Source: Rhodospirillales bacterium
GTDB lineage: Bacteria > Pseudomonadota > Alphaproteobacteria > Acetobacterales > Acetobacteraceae
Direction of reading: 5' to 3'
DNA length: 58,132 nucleotides
NCBI GenBank assembly: GCA_947447625.1
Contig: CANFKS010000010.1
Coordinates: 1 to 58,132 of the forward strand
The position numbers and the translations under genes were made by a program. Of the stretch, positions 34,430 through 42,965 are shown piece by piece. Position 1 is the first letter of the stretch; every line of letters begins with the position of its first letter. Under the pieces are notes generated by a model. The model was not told where the DNA came from. It saw nothing but the letters and a program-made list of their open reading frames with translations, and searched no databases.

Positions 34430-35241
34430 CGCTTGATGGAGGGGGCGTTGATGGTGGCGCCCTCGCCGTTATGGGCGAGGAAGACGCTGAGCGCGGTGAG
34501 GCCTTCGGAGAGGTAGTCGGGCGGCGGCATGCGCATCTGGCGGTAACAATCCCACAGCCGGTGCTGCATGGTGCGGGTTTGGCTTTGCGAGACGCGATAG
34601 GCCGGCCAGGTGCCCATCACCTGCTGCACCTGGAGGCTCGGGCGGGTGAGGTTGGGCAGGGCCTGCAGGCGGATGCGGCGGCCGTCCTCGCCGTGGCAGG
34701 TGGCGCAGGCGAAATCGTTGATGGCGGAGCGGCGGTAGAACATCGCCTCGCCAATGGCATACATCTCCCGCTCCTTCGGGTGAGCGAGGGGGGCGGCGAG
34801 TTTATGGCCTTGTGATTTGTTGCTGATGAAGGCCACGAGGTCCTCCATGTCGGAGGTCTTGCCGGGGCTGCCGAAGCGGCGCGCGACGATATCTTTCAGA
34901 TCGAGGCCCTGAAGGCTGCGCATGCAGTAAGCGAGCCGCTGTTCGAGGTCCATCACCTGGTCCGCGTCGGCGAAATAGCGGGGCATGCGGGCGTAGGCGC
35001 CGTCCAGCACGCCAGGGCCCTGGCCAAGGTCACAGGCTTCGAGGGTGGCGGATTTGGTGCCGCGCGAGAGGGACCAGATTTGTTCGCCGCGATCGACCGC
35101 GAGGTAGCCCGGGTTGGCCATCGGGTCGTCGATCATCGCCCGGTAACGCTCGATTTCCTTTTCGCTGTCCTCCATTGCGGGCGCGGCAGCTCCGAGCAGG
35201 AGCGCGAACAGCGGCATGGCGATCAGCAGCAGGTGGCGCAT
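34426..35241 (-). CDS. soxA: Sulfur oxidation c-type cytochrome SoxA (monohaem type)
   Basis: The 271-residue catalytic subunit of SoxAX. A signal peptide ends near AAAPA. Only one haem motif, CATCH at residues 179-183, is present, whereas dihaem SoxA has another near the N terminus. In its place are Cys70 (LEACDLG) and Cys106 ([10 protein letters not shown]), which can form the disulfide of monohaem SoxA. The essential haem-ligating, persulfidated cysteine is Cys232 in [11 protein letters not shown]. It is the first gene of the minus-strand sox operon and diverges from soxY across 133 AT-rich bases. Confidence 0.93.
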   Translation of the reverse strand: MRHLLLIAMPLFALLLGAAAPAMEDSEKEIERYRAMIDDPMANPGYLAVDRGEQIWSLSRGTKSATLEACDLGQGPGVLDGAYARMPRYFADADQVMDLEQRLAYCMRSLQGLDLKDIVARRFGSPGKTSDMEDLVAFISNKSQGHKLAAPLAHPKEREMYAIGEAMFYRRSAINDFACATCHGEDGRRIRLQALPNLTRPSLQVQQVMGTWPAYRVSQSQTRTMQHRLWDCYRQMRMPPPDYLSEGLTALSVFLAHNGEGATINAPSIKR

Positions 35242-35311
35242 CGATGTCCCCTCTGGTCGGCGCTGCGGGTGGCGGCCGCCATTTTTATCTTGGTCAGCAG
35301 CTTTACAGTCC

Positions 35312-35334
35312 CGTATTCAAAAATCAATATACGA
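35312..35334. promoter_or_regulatory. Candidate ArsR/SqrR-type operator between soxA and soxY, site 2
   Basis: An AT-rich imperfect palindrome with GTATT (35313-35317) and AATATAC (35326-35332) in the 133-base divergent region. It resembles site 1 at 32153-32175 in 15 of 23 positions. A weak promoter, TTTACA (35302-35307), 17 bases, CAATAT (35325-35330), overlaps it on the soxY side. Confidence 0.45.
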
Positions 35335-35374
35335 TCAAATGCCTGTATCATTGGCATCCAGCAGGGGACGAGAT

Positions 35375-35830
35375 ATGCCAGGACGCGCCGAATTAGCGAC
35401 GATTTTGCCACGCCGCGTTCTGCTTGCGGTGGGCGGAAGCCTGTTCGCATTCGGCGCACGGAGCCAGACCCCGGAAGCCAGGGCCGAGATCGACAAGGTG
35501 CTGGCCGGTCGGACGCCGGTTCCGGGTGGCATTACGCTCGATCTGCCGTCGATCGCGGAAAACGGCCTCGTCGTGCCGGTGACGATCGATGTGGCAAGCC
35601 CGATGAGCGAGGCCGATCACGTCACCAGCATCTATCTGTTTGCTGACGGCAACCCCAATCCCCTGGTGGCGAAGTTCGGGTTCACCGCGGCGTCCGGCAG
35701 GGCTTCGGCGTCGACGCGCATTCGACTGGCGCAGACGCAGAATGTGGTGGTGCTGGCTGAAACATCGACCGGCGCGCTGCGCTCGGTCAGCGCCGAGGTC
35801 AAGGTGACCATCGGCGGGTGCGGCGGCTGA
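35375..35830 (+). CDS. soxY: Sulfur carrier protein SoxY
   Basis: The 151-residue SoxY carries the sulfur intermediates of thiosulfate oxidation covalently. Its C terminus is IGGCGG with the carrier Cys149, the defining feature. An N-terminal signal (PRRVLLAVGGSLFAFGARSQ) with two arginines suggests Tat export together with SoxZ. The middle region has DLPSIAENGLVVPVTIDV, as in other SoxY proteins. ATG at 35375 with AGGGGACGA upstream is preferred over longer in-frame starts that run into the promoter region. Confidence 0.94.
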   Translation: MPGRAELATILPRRVLLAVGGSLFAFGARSQTPEARAEIDKVLAGRTPVPGGITLDLPSIAENGLVVPVTIDVASPMSEADHVTSIYLFADGNPNPLVAKFGFTAASGRASASTRIRLAQTQNVVVLAETSTGALRSVSAEVKVTIGGCGG

Positions 35831-35841
35831 GGAGCACGAAC

Positions 35842-36168
35842 ATGGCAACACCCACCCCGCGCGTGCGCATGCCGGCAACGGCCAAAAAGGGCGATATCAT
35901 CGAGGTCAAAACCTTGATTTCGCACGATATGGAGTCCGGCCAACGCAAGGACGCCGACGGCAAGACCGTGCCGCGCAAAATCATCCGGCATTTCGCCGCC
36001 GAGTATAACGGCAAGCCGGTGTTCAGCGCGGACTGGCATCCGTCGATTTCGGCCAATCCCTACCAGTCGTTTTTCCTGCGCGCCGAGGAGAGTGGCAGCC
36101 TTGCGATGGCGTGGACAGATGACGATGGCGGCATCTATCGCGCCACCGCGAAGTTGACCGTCACCTGA
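35842..36168 (+). CDS. soxZ: Thiosulfate oxidation carrier partner SoxZ
   Basis: The 108-residue SoxZ forms the carrier heterodimer with SoxY. Typical segments are PRVRMPATAKKGDIIEVKTL, ISHDMESGQRKDADGKTVPR and HPSISANPYQSFFLRAEESG. It has no signal peptide, consistent with export by hitch-hiking on SoxY. The start at 35842 follows the soxY stop by 11 bases, with GGAGCA upstream. Confidence 0.94.
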   Translation: MATPTPRVRMPATAKKGDIIEVKTLISHDMESGQRKDADGKTVPRKIIRHFAAEYNGKPVFSADWHPSISANPYQSFFLRAEESGSLAMAWTDDDGGIYRATAKLTVT

Positions 36169-36175
36169 GCGGGCG

Positions 36176-37858
36176 ATGATTTCCCGGCGCGAATTTCTCC
36201 AGGCCGCGGCGGCGCTGGCGGCTGGCGGGCTTGTCGATCTGCGCCGGGTGGCGGCAGCGCAGGGCGTGAAGCAGGCTGATCTTCTGGCGTTCGAACCGCT
36301 GGGGCAGGTGACGCTGCTGCATCTGACGGATTTGCATGCGCAGCTGCTGCCGATCCATTTTCGCGAGCCATCGGTCAACATCGGGGTGGGCGAGGCGCGC
36401 GGCCGGGCGCCGCATTTGACGGAGGCAGCCTTTCGCGCGGCGTTTGCCATCGCGGCCGGGTCGCCTGAGGCCTATGCGCTGACGAGCGAGGATTTCGTGG
36501 CACTCGCCCGTGCGTATGGCCGGATGGGCGGGCTTGATCGGATTGCCACGCTGGTCGCCGCGATCCGTGCCGAACGGGGTGCCGGGCGCGTGTTGCTGCT
36601 CGATGGCGGCGATACCTGGCATGGCTCGTGGTCGGCATTGCAGACGCGGGGCGCCGATATGGTGGCCTGCATGGGGCTGCTGAAGCCCGATGCGATGGTG
36701 GGGCATTTCGAATTCACCCTGGGGCAGGAACGGGTGCAGGAACTGGCGGGGGGGCTCGGCTTCCCGTTCCTGGCCGGCAATGTGACGGACGAATGGAAGG
36801 AGACGGTGTTTCCGCCGACCCGCATGGTGGAGCGCGGCGGGGTGCGGATCGGCATCGTCGGGCAGGCGTTTCCCTTCACGCCGGTGGCCAATCCGCGCTG
36901 GATGGTGCCGGACTGGACGTTCGGCATCCAGGAGGAGATGGTCCGCCGCCATGTTGCAGACCTCAGGGGCGCCGGGGCGGAGCTGGTCGTGCTGTTGTCG
37001 CATAATGGCTACGACGTGGATCGCAAAATGGCCGGAAGAGTGGCGGGGATCGATGTCATCCTGTCCGGCCACACGCATGACGCGATGCCGCGGCCGGAAT
37101 TGGTTGGGCAGACGGTGCTGGTGGCCTCGGGCTGCAATGGGAAGTTCCTGTCGCGGCTGGATGTCGAGATCAAGGGCGGGCGAATGGCGGGCTGGCGGCA
37201 CCGGCTGATCCCGGTGTTTTCGGATGCGATCGCGCCCGATCCGGCGATGGCGGCGATGATCGCCGGCGTCCGGGCGCCGTTTGTCGCCGGGCTCGGTCGG
37301 GAATTGGCGGTCAGCGAGGGTCTGCTCTATCGGCGCGGCAATGTGAACGGCAGTTTCGACGATCTGATCGGGGCGGCGATGCTGGAGCAGCGGGACGCGG
37401 AGATCGCGCTTTCGCCCGGCTTCCGCTGGGGCCCGACCATCCTGCCGGGCGAGACGATCCGCGCCGAGGACGTCTATGGCGCCACCGCCATCACCTATCC
37501 GTCCTGTTATCGCACAACGATGAGCGGAGCGCGGCTGCGCGAGGTGATGGAGGATGTGGCGGATAATTTGTTCAACCCGGACCCCTACTACCAGCAGGGC
37601 GGCGACATGGTGCGGGTCGGCGGTGTGTCCTACGTGCTTGACCCCACCGCCGCGATGGGGAACCGGATCCGGAACCTGACACTGGAGCGCACCGGGGCGC
37701 CGATCGAGGCGGGGCGGGATTATGCGGTGGCGGGCTGGGCCAGCATCAATCAGGCGACGGAGGGGCCGCCGATCTGGGAGGTGGTGGAGCGGCATTTGGC
37801 GCACCACAAAGTCGTCCGTCCCGATGGGCGGGCCCGCGTGCGGATCGCGGGGTATTGA
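36176..37858 (+). CDS. soxB: Thiosulfohydrolase SoxB
   Basis: The 560-residue dimanganese enzyme hydrolyses the terminal sulfonate from SoxYZ, releasing sulfate. A Tat signal (ISRREFLQAAAALAAGG) opens it. Metal-site motifs of the 5'-nucleotidase/calcineurin fold are TDLHAQ (Asp52, His54), LLLDGGDTWHGS, LLSHNGYDVDRK and ILSGHTHD. The C-terminal 5'-nucleotidase-like domain has GGDMVRVGGVSY. Length is normal. The gene starts 7 bases after soxZ and ends 1 base before soxC. Confidence 0.96.
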   Translation: MISRREFLQAAAALAAGGLVDLRRVAAAQGVKQADLLAFEPLGQVTLLHLTDLHAQLLPIHFREPSVNIGVGEARGRAPHLTEAAFRAAFAIAAGSPEAYALTSEDFVALARAYGRMGGLDRIATLVAAIRAERGAGRVLLLDGGDTWHGSWSALQTRGADMVACMGLLKPDAMVGHFEFTLGQERVQELAGGLGFPFLAGNVTDEWKETVFPPTRMVERGGVRIGIVGQAFPFTPVANPRWMVPDWTFGIQEEMVRRHVADLRGAGAELVVLLSHNGYDVDRKMAGRVAGIDVILSGHTHDAMPRPELVGQTVLVASGCNGKFLSRLDVEIKGGRMAGWRHRLIPVFSDAIAPDPAMAAMIAGVRAPFVAGLGRELAVSEGLLYRRGNVNGSFDDLIGAAMLEQRDAEIALSPGFRWGPTILPGETIRAEDVYGATAITYPSCYRTTMSGARLREVMEDVADNLFNPDPYYQQGGDMVRVGGVSYVLDPTAAMGNRIRNLTLERTGAPIEAGRDYAVAGWASINQATEGPPIWEVVERHLAHHKVVRPDGRARVRIAGY

Positions 37859-37859
37859 G

Positions 37860-39083
37860 ATGAGCCCGCGGTTGTCGCGCCGCTTGATGCTGGGGGCGGG
37901 CGGCGCGGCTGCGGTGCGTCCCGTGGCGGCAGAGGATGATGTGATCCCGGAGTGGAGCCGCACGCTGGGCGAGGGGGTGGATCAGCATCCCTATGGCAAG
38001 CCCTCGATCCACGAAAAGGCGGTGATCCGGCGCGATGTCGGCTGGTTGACCGCGAGCCCGCAAAGCTCGGTCAATTTCACGCCGCTGCATGCGCTTGACG
38101 GCATCATCACGCCCAACGGCCTGTGTTTCGAGCGGCATCACGGCGGAATGGCCGATATCGATCCGGCGCGGCACCGGCTGATGATCCATGGCATGGTGGA
38201 GCGGCCCGTCGTGCTGACGATGGCGGAGTTGAAGCGCCTGCCGCGCGTCAATCGCATCTACTTCCTGGAATGCGCCGCGAATTCGGGCATGGAGTGGCGC
38301 GGCGCGCAGTTGAACGGCGTGCAGTTCACCCATGGAATGATCCACAACGTGATGTACACCGGGGTGACCTTGCGCACCCTGCTCGACGCCGCCGGGGTGA
38401 AGCCCGGGGCGGCCTGGATGCTGGCGGAGGGGGCGGATGCGGCCGGGATGGATCGGTCGATCCCGCTCGGCAAGGCCCTCGATGACTGCATGGTGGCGTT
38501 TGCGCAGAACGGCGAGGCGCTGCGCCCGGAACAGGGCTACCCGCTGCGCCTCGTGGTGCCGGGGTGGCAGGGCAACATGTGGGTAAAGTGGTTGCGCCGG
38601 CTCAAGATCGGCGATGCGCCGTGGCACACGCGCGAGGAGACCTCGAAATACACCGACCTGCTCGCCGATGGCCGCGCGCGGCGGTTCACCTGGGTGATGG
38701 ACGCAAAATCGGTGATCACCGCGCCCTCGCCGCAGGCGCCGGTGGTGGGCCATGGGCCGCTGGTGATCAGCGGGATCGCGTGGTCGGGCCGGGGCACCAT
38801 CAGCCGGGTCGATGTGTCGCTCGATGGCGGGCGGAACTGGCGCGAAGCGCGGCTCGACGGGCCGGTCCTGCCCTTGTCGATGACGCGGTTCTACGTCGAT
38901 ACCGAGTGGCACGGGCAGGAGATGCTGCTGCAGTCGCGCGCGCATGACAGCACCGGCTATGTGCAGCCGACCAAGGCCGAGTTGCGCAAAATCCGGGGTC
39001 TGAACTCGATCTATCACAACAACGGCATCCAGACCTGGCTGATCCGGCCCAACGGGGAGAGCGAAAATGTGGAGGTGGGCTAG
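37860..39083 (+). CDS. soxC: Sulfane dehydrogenase subunit SoxC (molybdoprotein)
   Basis: The 407-residue molybdenum subunit of SoxCD, of the sulfite-oxidase family, which oxidises the sulfane sulfur on SoxY. The Tat-like signal LSRRLMLGAGGAAA is followed by SPQSSVNFTPLHALDGIITP. The Mo-ligating cysteine is Cys138 in FLECAANSGMEWRG. GYPLRLVVPGWQGNMWVKWL and the dimerisation domain (DVSLDGGRNWREARLDGP) complete the family pattern. ATG at 37860 directly follows the soxB stop. Its 3' end overlaps soxD by 17 bases. Presence of SoxCD implies full oxidation of thiosulfate to sulfate without sulfur globules. Confidence 0.95.
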   Translation: MSPRLSRRLMLGAGGAAAVRPVAAEDDVIPEWSRTLGEGVDQHPYGKPSIHEKAVIRRDVGWLTASPQSSVNFTPLHALDGIITPNGLCFERHHGGMADIDPARHRLMIHGMVERPVVLTMAELKRLPRVNRIYFLECAANSGMEWRGAQLNGVQFTHGMIHNVMYTGVTLRTLLDAAGVKPGAAWMLAEGADAAGMDRSIPLGKALDDCMVAFAQNGEALRPEQGYPLRLVVPGWQGNMWVKWLRRLKIGDAPWHTREETSKYTDLLADGRARRFTWVMDAKSVITAPSPQAPVVGHGPLVISGIAWSGRGTISRVDVSLDGGRNWREARLDGPVLPLSMTRFYVDTEWHGQEMLLQSRAHDSTGYVQPTKAELRKIRGLNSIYHNNGIQTWLIRPNGESENVEVG

Positions 39084-39711
39084 CCTCGTTTTGCTCCTGC
39101 TCTTCGCCCCGCTGGCGCAGGCGGCGCCGCTCGGGCTGGGCCGCGCGCCCACGGCGGCTGAGCTTGAAGCCTGGGATATCGATGTCAGGCCCGACGGCAA
39201 GGGGCTGCCGAAGGGCAGGGGCACCGCGCGGGAGGGCGAGGCGCTGTATCAGGAGCGCTGTGCTTCGTGTCATGGCGAATTCGGCGAGGGCATCAACCGC
39301 TGGCCCGAACTCGCGGGCGGTGAGGGCTCGCTGACCGGGGATCGGCCGTTGCGCACGATCGGGTCGTATTGGCCCTATGTCTCGACTGTCTTCGATTTCC
39401 TGCGCCATGCGATGCCGTTCGGCAATGCGCAGTCGCTGGTGCCGGACGAGATCTACGCCGTCACCGCCTACCTGCTGGGGCTCAACGACGTTTTGAAGGA
39501 CGAGGATTTCGAACTCAACGAACGCACGCTACCGAGCATTCGCCTGCCCAACGAGGCTGGGTTTTTCGATGATGACCGGGAGGTCGCCGAGGCAGCGTTC
39601 TGGAACCGGCCGGTCTGCATGGTGGCCTGCACGGCAGAGGTGCGAATCACCGGGCGCGCCGCCGTGCTGGATGTGACGCCGGACACGAAGTCGGCGCCGA
39701 GGATCGAGTAG
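39067..39711 (+). CDS. soxD: Sulfane dehydrogenase cytochrome subunit SoxD (short form)
   Basis: The 214-residue cytochrome c partner of SoxC. After a signal peptide (LVLLLLFAPLAQAA) it has a single haem motif CASCH at residues 65-69, with HAMPFGNAQSLVPDE (axial Met about 115) and AVTAYLLGLNDVLKDE, characteristic of SoxD. Dihaem SoxD of Paracoccus is much longer, with a second domain. The form here is monohaem, which occurs in several other sulfur oxidisers. Two more cysteines (PVCMVACTAEV) lie near the C terminus. It is the last gene of soxYZBCD. Confidence 0.9.
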   Translation: MWRWASLVLLLLFAPLAQAAPLGLGRAPTAAELEAWDIDVRPDGKGLPKGRGTAREGEALYQERCASCHGEFGEGINRWPELAGGEGSLTGDRPLRTIGSYWPYVSTVFDFLRHAMPFGNAQSLVPDEIYAVTAYLLGLNDVLKDEDFELNERTLPSIRLPNEAGFFDDDREVAEAAFWNRPVCMVACTAEVRITGRAAVLDVTPDTKSAPRIE

Positions 39712-39848
39712 GCCCCGCGCCTCATCGCCAGCGATGCGCGCACCGCAGGGCCGGAAGTTGGACAGCCCGAGCGTTCTTTGGTGTGATCTCCCATCACCCG
39801 CCACCGCCATTCCACGTCCAGCATCATAACCAAGATCGGTTGACCGTC

Positions 39849-40775
39849 ATGCGCCGCATCATCGACCTCGAAATCAACCTCCCCCGCAGCGAGGAGGAGC
39901 CCGGCTACTGGGACGCCATGCAGGGCCGCCCCGGCAATGCGGTGGCCGACCAGCTGCCCCGCCCCGATGGCTACGGGTTCGACAACTACAAGCACATCTT
40001 CAAGGGCCGCCCGCTGTCGCCCGAGGCCCAGGCGCAAACCCCCGTCCCCGCCGCGCTGCCGGAGGATGACGGCGGGATGACCCGCTTCATCGCCGACATG
40101 GACAAGGCCGGCATCGAACTCGGCGTGCTCGGCTCCTCCAACGCCACCCTCGCCCGGCTCTGCACCGCCTACCCCGACCGCTTCATCGGCCTTTCCGCCA
40201 CCTCCCCGCTCGACGGCATGACCGGGGTGCGCAACTTCGAGCGCCTGGTGCGCGAACACAACATCGGCGGCCTGCGCGTCGTCGCCCTCTACAACGGCAT
40301 CCCCGCCTCCGACCGGCGCTACTATCCGCTCTACGCCAAATGCGTCGAACTCGACGTTCCCGTGCGGGTCTACACCGCGATGACCTACGCCAACGACCGG
40401 CCCTATGACATCGGACACCCCAGCCATCTCGACCAGGTCTGCATGGATTTCCCCGAACTGCGCGTCGTCGCCGGTCTCGCCGGGTGGCCCTGGGTGACAG
40501 ACATGGTCGCCCTGCTGCGGCGCCACCCCAATCTCTATTGCGACACCGCCGCCCACCGCCCGCGGCACTTCGCCACGCCGGGCGCCGGCTGGGAATCCTT
40601 CCTGCAATTCGGCAACACCCTGCTGCAGGACAAGATCATGATCGGCCTGTCGCGCAGCACCTTCAGCACCACGTTCGAAACCCTGATCGCCGAATACGAG
40701 GCTCTGCCGCTCAAGGCGGCCGTGCTCGACAAGTGGTTCCACCGCAATGCGCTCACCTTCCTGCGCCGGGGCTGA
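39849..40775 (+). CDS. Amidohydrolase family 2 protein
   Basis: A 308-residue TIM-barrel metal-dependent hydrolase or decarboxylase of the amidohydrolase-2 type. It begins MRRIIDLEINLP, where most members have DxHxH, so the N-terminal metal pair is not obvious. Later segments FIADMDKAGIELGVL, AYPDRFIGLSATSPLDG and FPELRVVAGLAGWPWV are typical; most relatives show HGGxxxP at this last point. The missing histidines suggest an altered metal site or loss of activity. It ends 5 bases before the acyl-CoA ligase gene and probably acts in the same pathway, perhaps a ring-cleavage or decarboxylation route, but the substrate is unknown. Confidence 0.75.
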   Translation: MRRIIDLEINLPRSEEEPGYWDAMQGRPGNAVADQLPRPDGYGFDNYKHIFKGRPLSPEAQAQTPVPAALPEDDGGMTRFIADMDKAGIELGVLGSSNATLARLCTAYPDRFIGLSATSPLDGMTGVRNFERLVREHNIGGLRVVALYNGIPASDRRYYPLYAKCVELDVPVRVYTAMTYANDRPYDIGHPSHLDQVCMDFPELRVVAGLAGWPWVTDMVALLRRHPNLYCDTAAHRPRHFATPGAGWESFLQFGNTLLQDKIMIGLSRSTFSTTFETLIAEYEALPLKAAVLDKWFHRNALTFLRRG

Positions 40776-40780
40776 ACATC

Positions 40781-42901
40781 ATGACGATCCGTGACGTCAC
40801 GCCCATCATGCGCCCGCGCGCGGTGGCCGTTCTCGGCGCCTCCGCAACCCGCACCACCCAGGGCAACCAGGTGATCGGCAACCTCCAGGGCGCCGGCTTC
40901 AAAGGCCGTATCATCCCGGTTCACGCCACCGCCGACACCATCAACGATCTCCCGGTGGCCAAGGGCATCGCCGCCCTGCCGCGGGGCGTCGATACCGCCG
41001 TCGTCGCCATCCCCGCCGCCGGCGTCGCGGCAGCCCTCGCCGAACTCGAAGCCGCCGGGGTGCGCTCCGCCGTCGTGTTCAGCAACGGCTTCACCGCCGC
41101 CGAGGAACGCGCATGCCGCGCCGTTTGCGATGCCTCGTCGATGGCGATCCACGGCCCGAACTGCATGGGCCTGATCGACCTGCACGAAGCCATGCCGATC
41201 TACCCCGCCACACGCACCGCCAAGGCCCGCCCCGGCGCCGTCGCCGTCATCGCCCAATCCGGTTCGGCCGCGATCTCGCTGCTCAACTCCGCCGCCTTCG
41301 GCATCTCGACCATCGTCACCATGGGCAGCGAATTCCAGGTGACGGCGCCCGACTACATGCGCTTCTTCGCTGTCGACCCGCGAACCTCGGTCATCGGCGT
41401 GGTGCTCGAATCAATCCAGCGCCCCGCCGAATTCGCCGAGGCCGTGCGCATCGTCTATGCCGCCGGCAAATCCCTCGCCGTGCTGAAAGTCGGCCGCTCC
41501 GACGTCGGCAATCGCGCCGTGCAGGCCCATACCGGCGCCATGATCAGCCGCGCCGAGGCCTATGATTGTTTTTTCGCCACGCTCGGCGTGCCCGTCGCGC
41601 GAGATTACGACGAACTCATCGCCACCCTCGAATGCTTCGCCGCCACCGATCGCCTGCCCCGCGGCAGCCGCCTCGGCATCGTCGGCATCTCCGGCGGCGA
41701 AACCGCCCTCGCCTGCGACATCGCCGCCGACCTCGGCCTCAAACCTGCCGACTTCGCCCCCGCAACCCGTGCCCGCGTTATCGCCGCACTGTCCGGCGCC
41801 GCCGGCTCCAACCCGCTCGACCTCGGGGCCACCGTCAACCACACCCCGGCACAAGACCAGGCCGCCATTGCTGCCATCCTCGATGACCCCGGGGTCGACA
41901 GCCTCGTCTTCATCCAGGACGCCCAGGCCAGCCTCACGCCCACCATGCTCAACAACTACACGCCCCACATGCGCGAATACGCGGCCCACGCCGGGCGCAC
42001 CGCCAAACCCGTCGTCATGCTCTCGCCCAGCGCCGAAAACACCCATCCCCGCATTCACGAGCTGATGGCCGAAGCCGGCATCCCCGTCCTGCGCGGCATG
42101 CGCCCCGGCCTCATCGCGCTGCGCAACCTCGGCACCCTGGGCCAGGCCCGCATGACCCCGCCCACCCCCACGCCCCACATCCCACACCCGGATCGTGACA
42201 CCTTCCGCGCCGCCCTCGCCGGCCTCACCGGCACCGTCCCGCCAGACCTCACGCGCCGCATCCTCGCCGCCTACGACATTGCCTTCGTCCGCGCCGCCAC
42301 CGTCCCCGACGAAGCCGCAGCCCTCGCCGCTGCGGAGTCCATCGGCTACCCCATCGTCCTCAAAATCGTCTCCCCCGATATTGCCCACCGCTCCGACGTC
42401 GGCGGCGTCGCCCTCGGCATCCCCGATGCACCCGCCCTCGCCACCGCCATGGCCACCATGCGCACCGCCATCCACACCGCCCGGCCCTGTGCCCGGATCG
42501 ACGGTTTCGAACTCCAGCACCATCTCACCGGCCAGATCGAAGCCATGGCCGGCTTCGTCGCCGCCCCCCCCTTCGGAACCCTCCTCACCCTCGGCACCGG
42601 CGGCACCATGGTCGAACTCCAAGCCGACCGCAGCCTCGATCTCTGCCCCATCACCCCCGCCCGCGCCACCGCCATGATCACCGCAACGCGTCTCGGCGCT
42701 CTCCTCAACGGTTACCGCACCCTCATTCCCGCCACCGACACGGCACCCCTGGCCCGCCTGGCCGCCACCCTCTCCCGCCTCGCCGCCGACCTCAGCCCCC
42801 ATCTCACCGAATGCGATCTCAACCCCATCCTCATCACCCCCACCACGGGCATAGTCCACCTGGTCGACGCACTCCTGGTGGCCGGACCCGGGCCGGGCTG
42901 A
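40781..42901 (+). CDS. Acetate-CoA ligase (ADP-forming) family protein
   Basis: A 706-residue fused acyl-CoA synthetase of the ADP-forming type. Order: CoA-binding Rossmann domain (RPRAVAVLGASATRTTQGNQ), succinyl-CoA-ligase-like flavodoxin domains (VAVIAQSGSAAISLLNSAAF, VQAHTGAMISRAEAYD, GISGGETALACDIAADLGL), then a C-terminal ATP-grasp domain (YPIVLKIVSPDIAHRSDVGG, LTECDLNPILI). Such enzymes interconvert acyl-CoA plus ADP and acid plus ATP; substrates range from acetate to aromatic acids such as pimeloyl or feruloyl. Plus-strand coding here is very C-rich. It is co-transcribed with the amidohydrolase gene. Confidence 0.88.
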   Translation: MTIRDVTPIMRPRAVAVLGASATRTTQGNQVIGNLQGAGFKGRIIPVHATADTINDLPVAKGIAALPRGVDTAVVAIPAAGVAAALAELEAAGVRSAVVFSNGFTAAEERACRAVCDASSMAIHGPNCMGLIDLHEAMPIYPATRTAKARPGAVAVIAQSGSAAISLLNSAAFGISTIVTMGSEFQVTAPDYMRFFAVDPRTSVIGVVLESIQRPAEFAEAVRIVYAAGKSLAVLKVGRSDVGNRAVQAHTGAMISRAEAYDCFFATLGVPVARDYDELIATLECFAATDRLPRGSRLGIVGISGGETALACDIAADLGLKPADFAPATRARVIAALSGAAGSNPLDLGATVNHTPAQDQAAIAAILDDPGVDSLVFIQDAQASLTPTMLNNYTPHMREYAAHAGRTAKPVVMLSPSAENTHPRIHELMAEAGIPVLRGMRPGLIALRNLGTLGQARMTPPTPTPHIPHPDRDTFRAALAGLTGTVPPDLTRRILAAYDIAFVRAATVPDEAAALAAAESIGYPIVLKIVSPDIAHRSDVGGVALGIPDAPALATAMATMRTAIHTARPCARIDGFELQHHLTGQIEAMAGFVAAPPFGTLLTLGTGGTMVELQADRSLDLCPITPARATAMITATRLGALLNGYRTLIPATDTAPLARLAATLSRLAADLSPHLTECDLNPILITPTTGIVHLVDALLVAGPGPG

Positions 42902-42909
42902 CAACGGGC

Positions 42910-42957
42910 GGAAAGGCAGCAAGCCGGGGGCTCCGCCCTGGCCTTGCTTGCCCTCCG
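42910..42957. terminator. Imperfect hairpin between convergent genes
   Basis: Arms at about 42910-42923 (CGGAAAGGCAGCAAG) and 42943-42957 (CTTGCTTGCCCTCCG) pair with small bulges. They lie between the convergent stops at 42901 and 42966, which fits a bidirectional terminator. Confidence 0.45.
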
Positions 42958-42965
42958 TTCGTCCC

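Noticed and set aside
36161-37963. 600-residue minus-strand frame opposite soxB
   Set aside because: Antisense shadow; soxB motifs on the plus strand are complete.
41411-42922. Glycine-rich minus-strand frame opposite the acyl-CoA ligase gene
   Set aside because: Gly-Val-Glu-Asp-rich translation typical of the reverse strand of C-rich coding DNA; no family motif.
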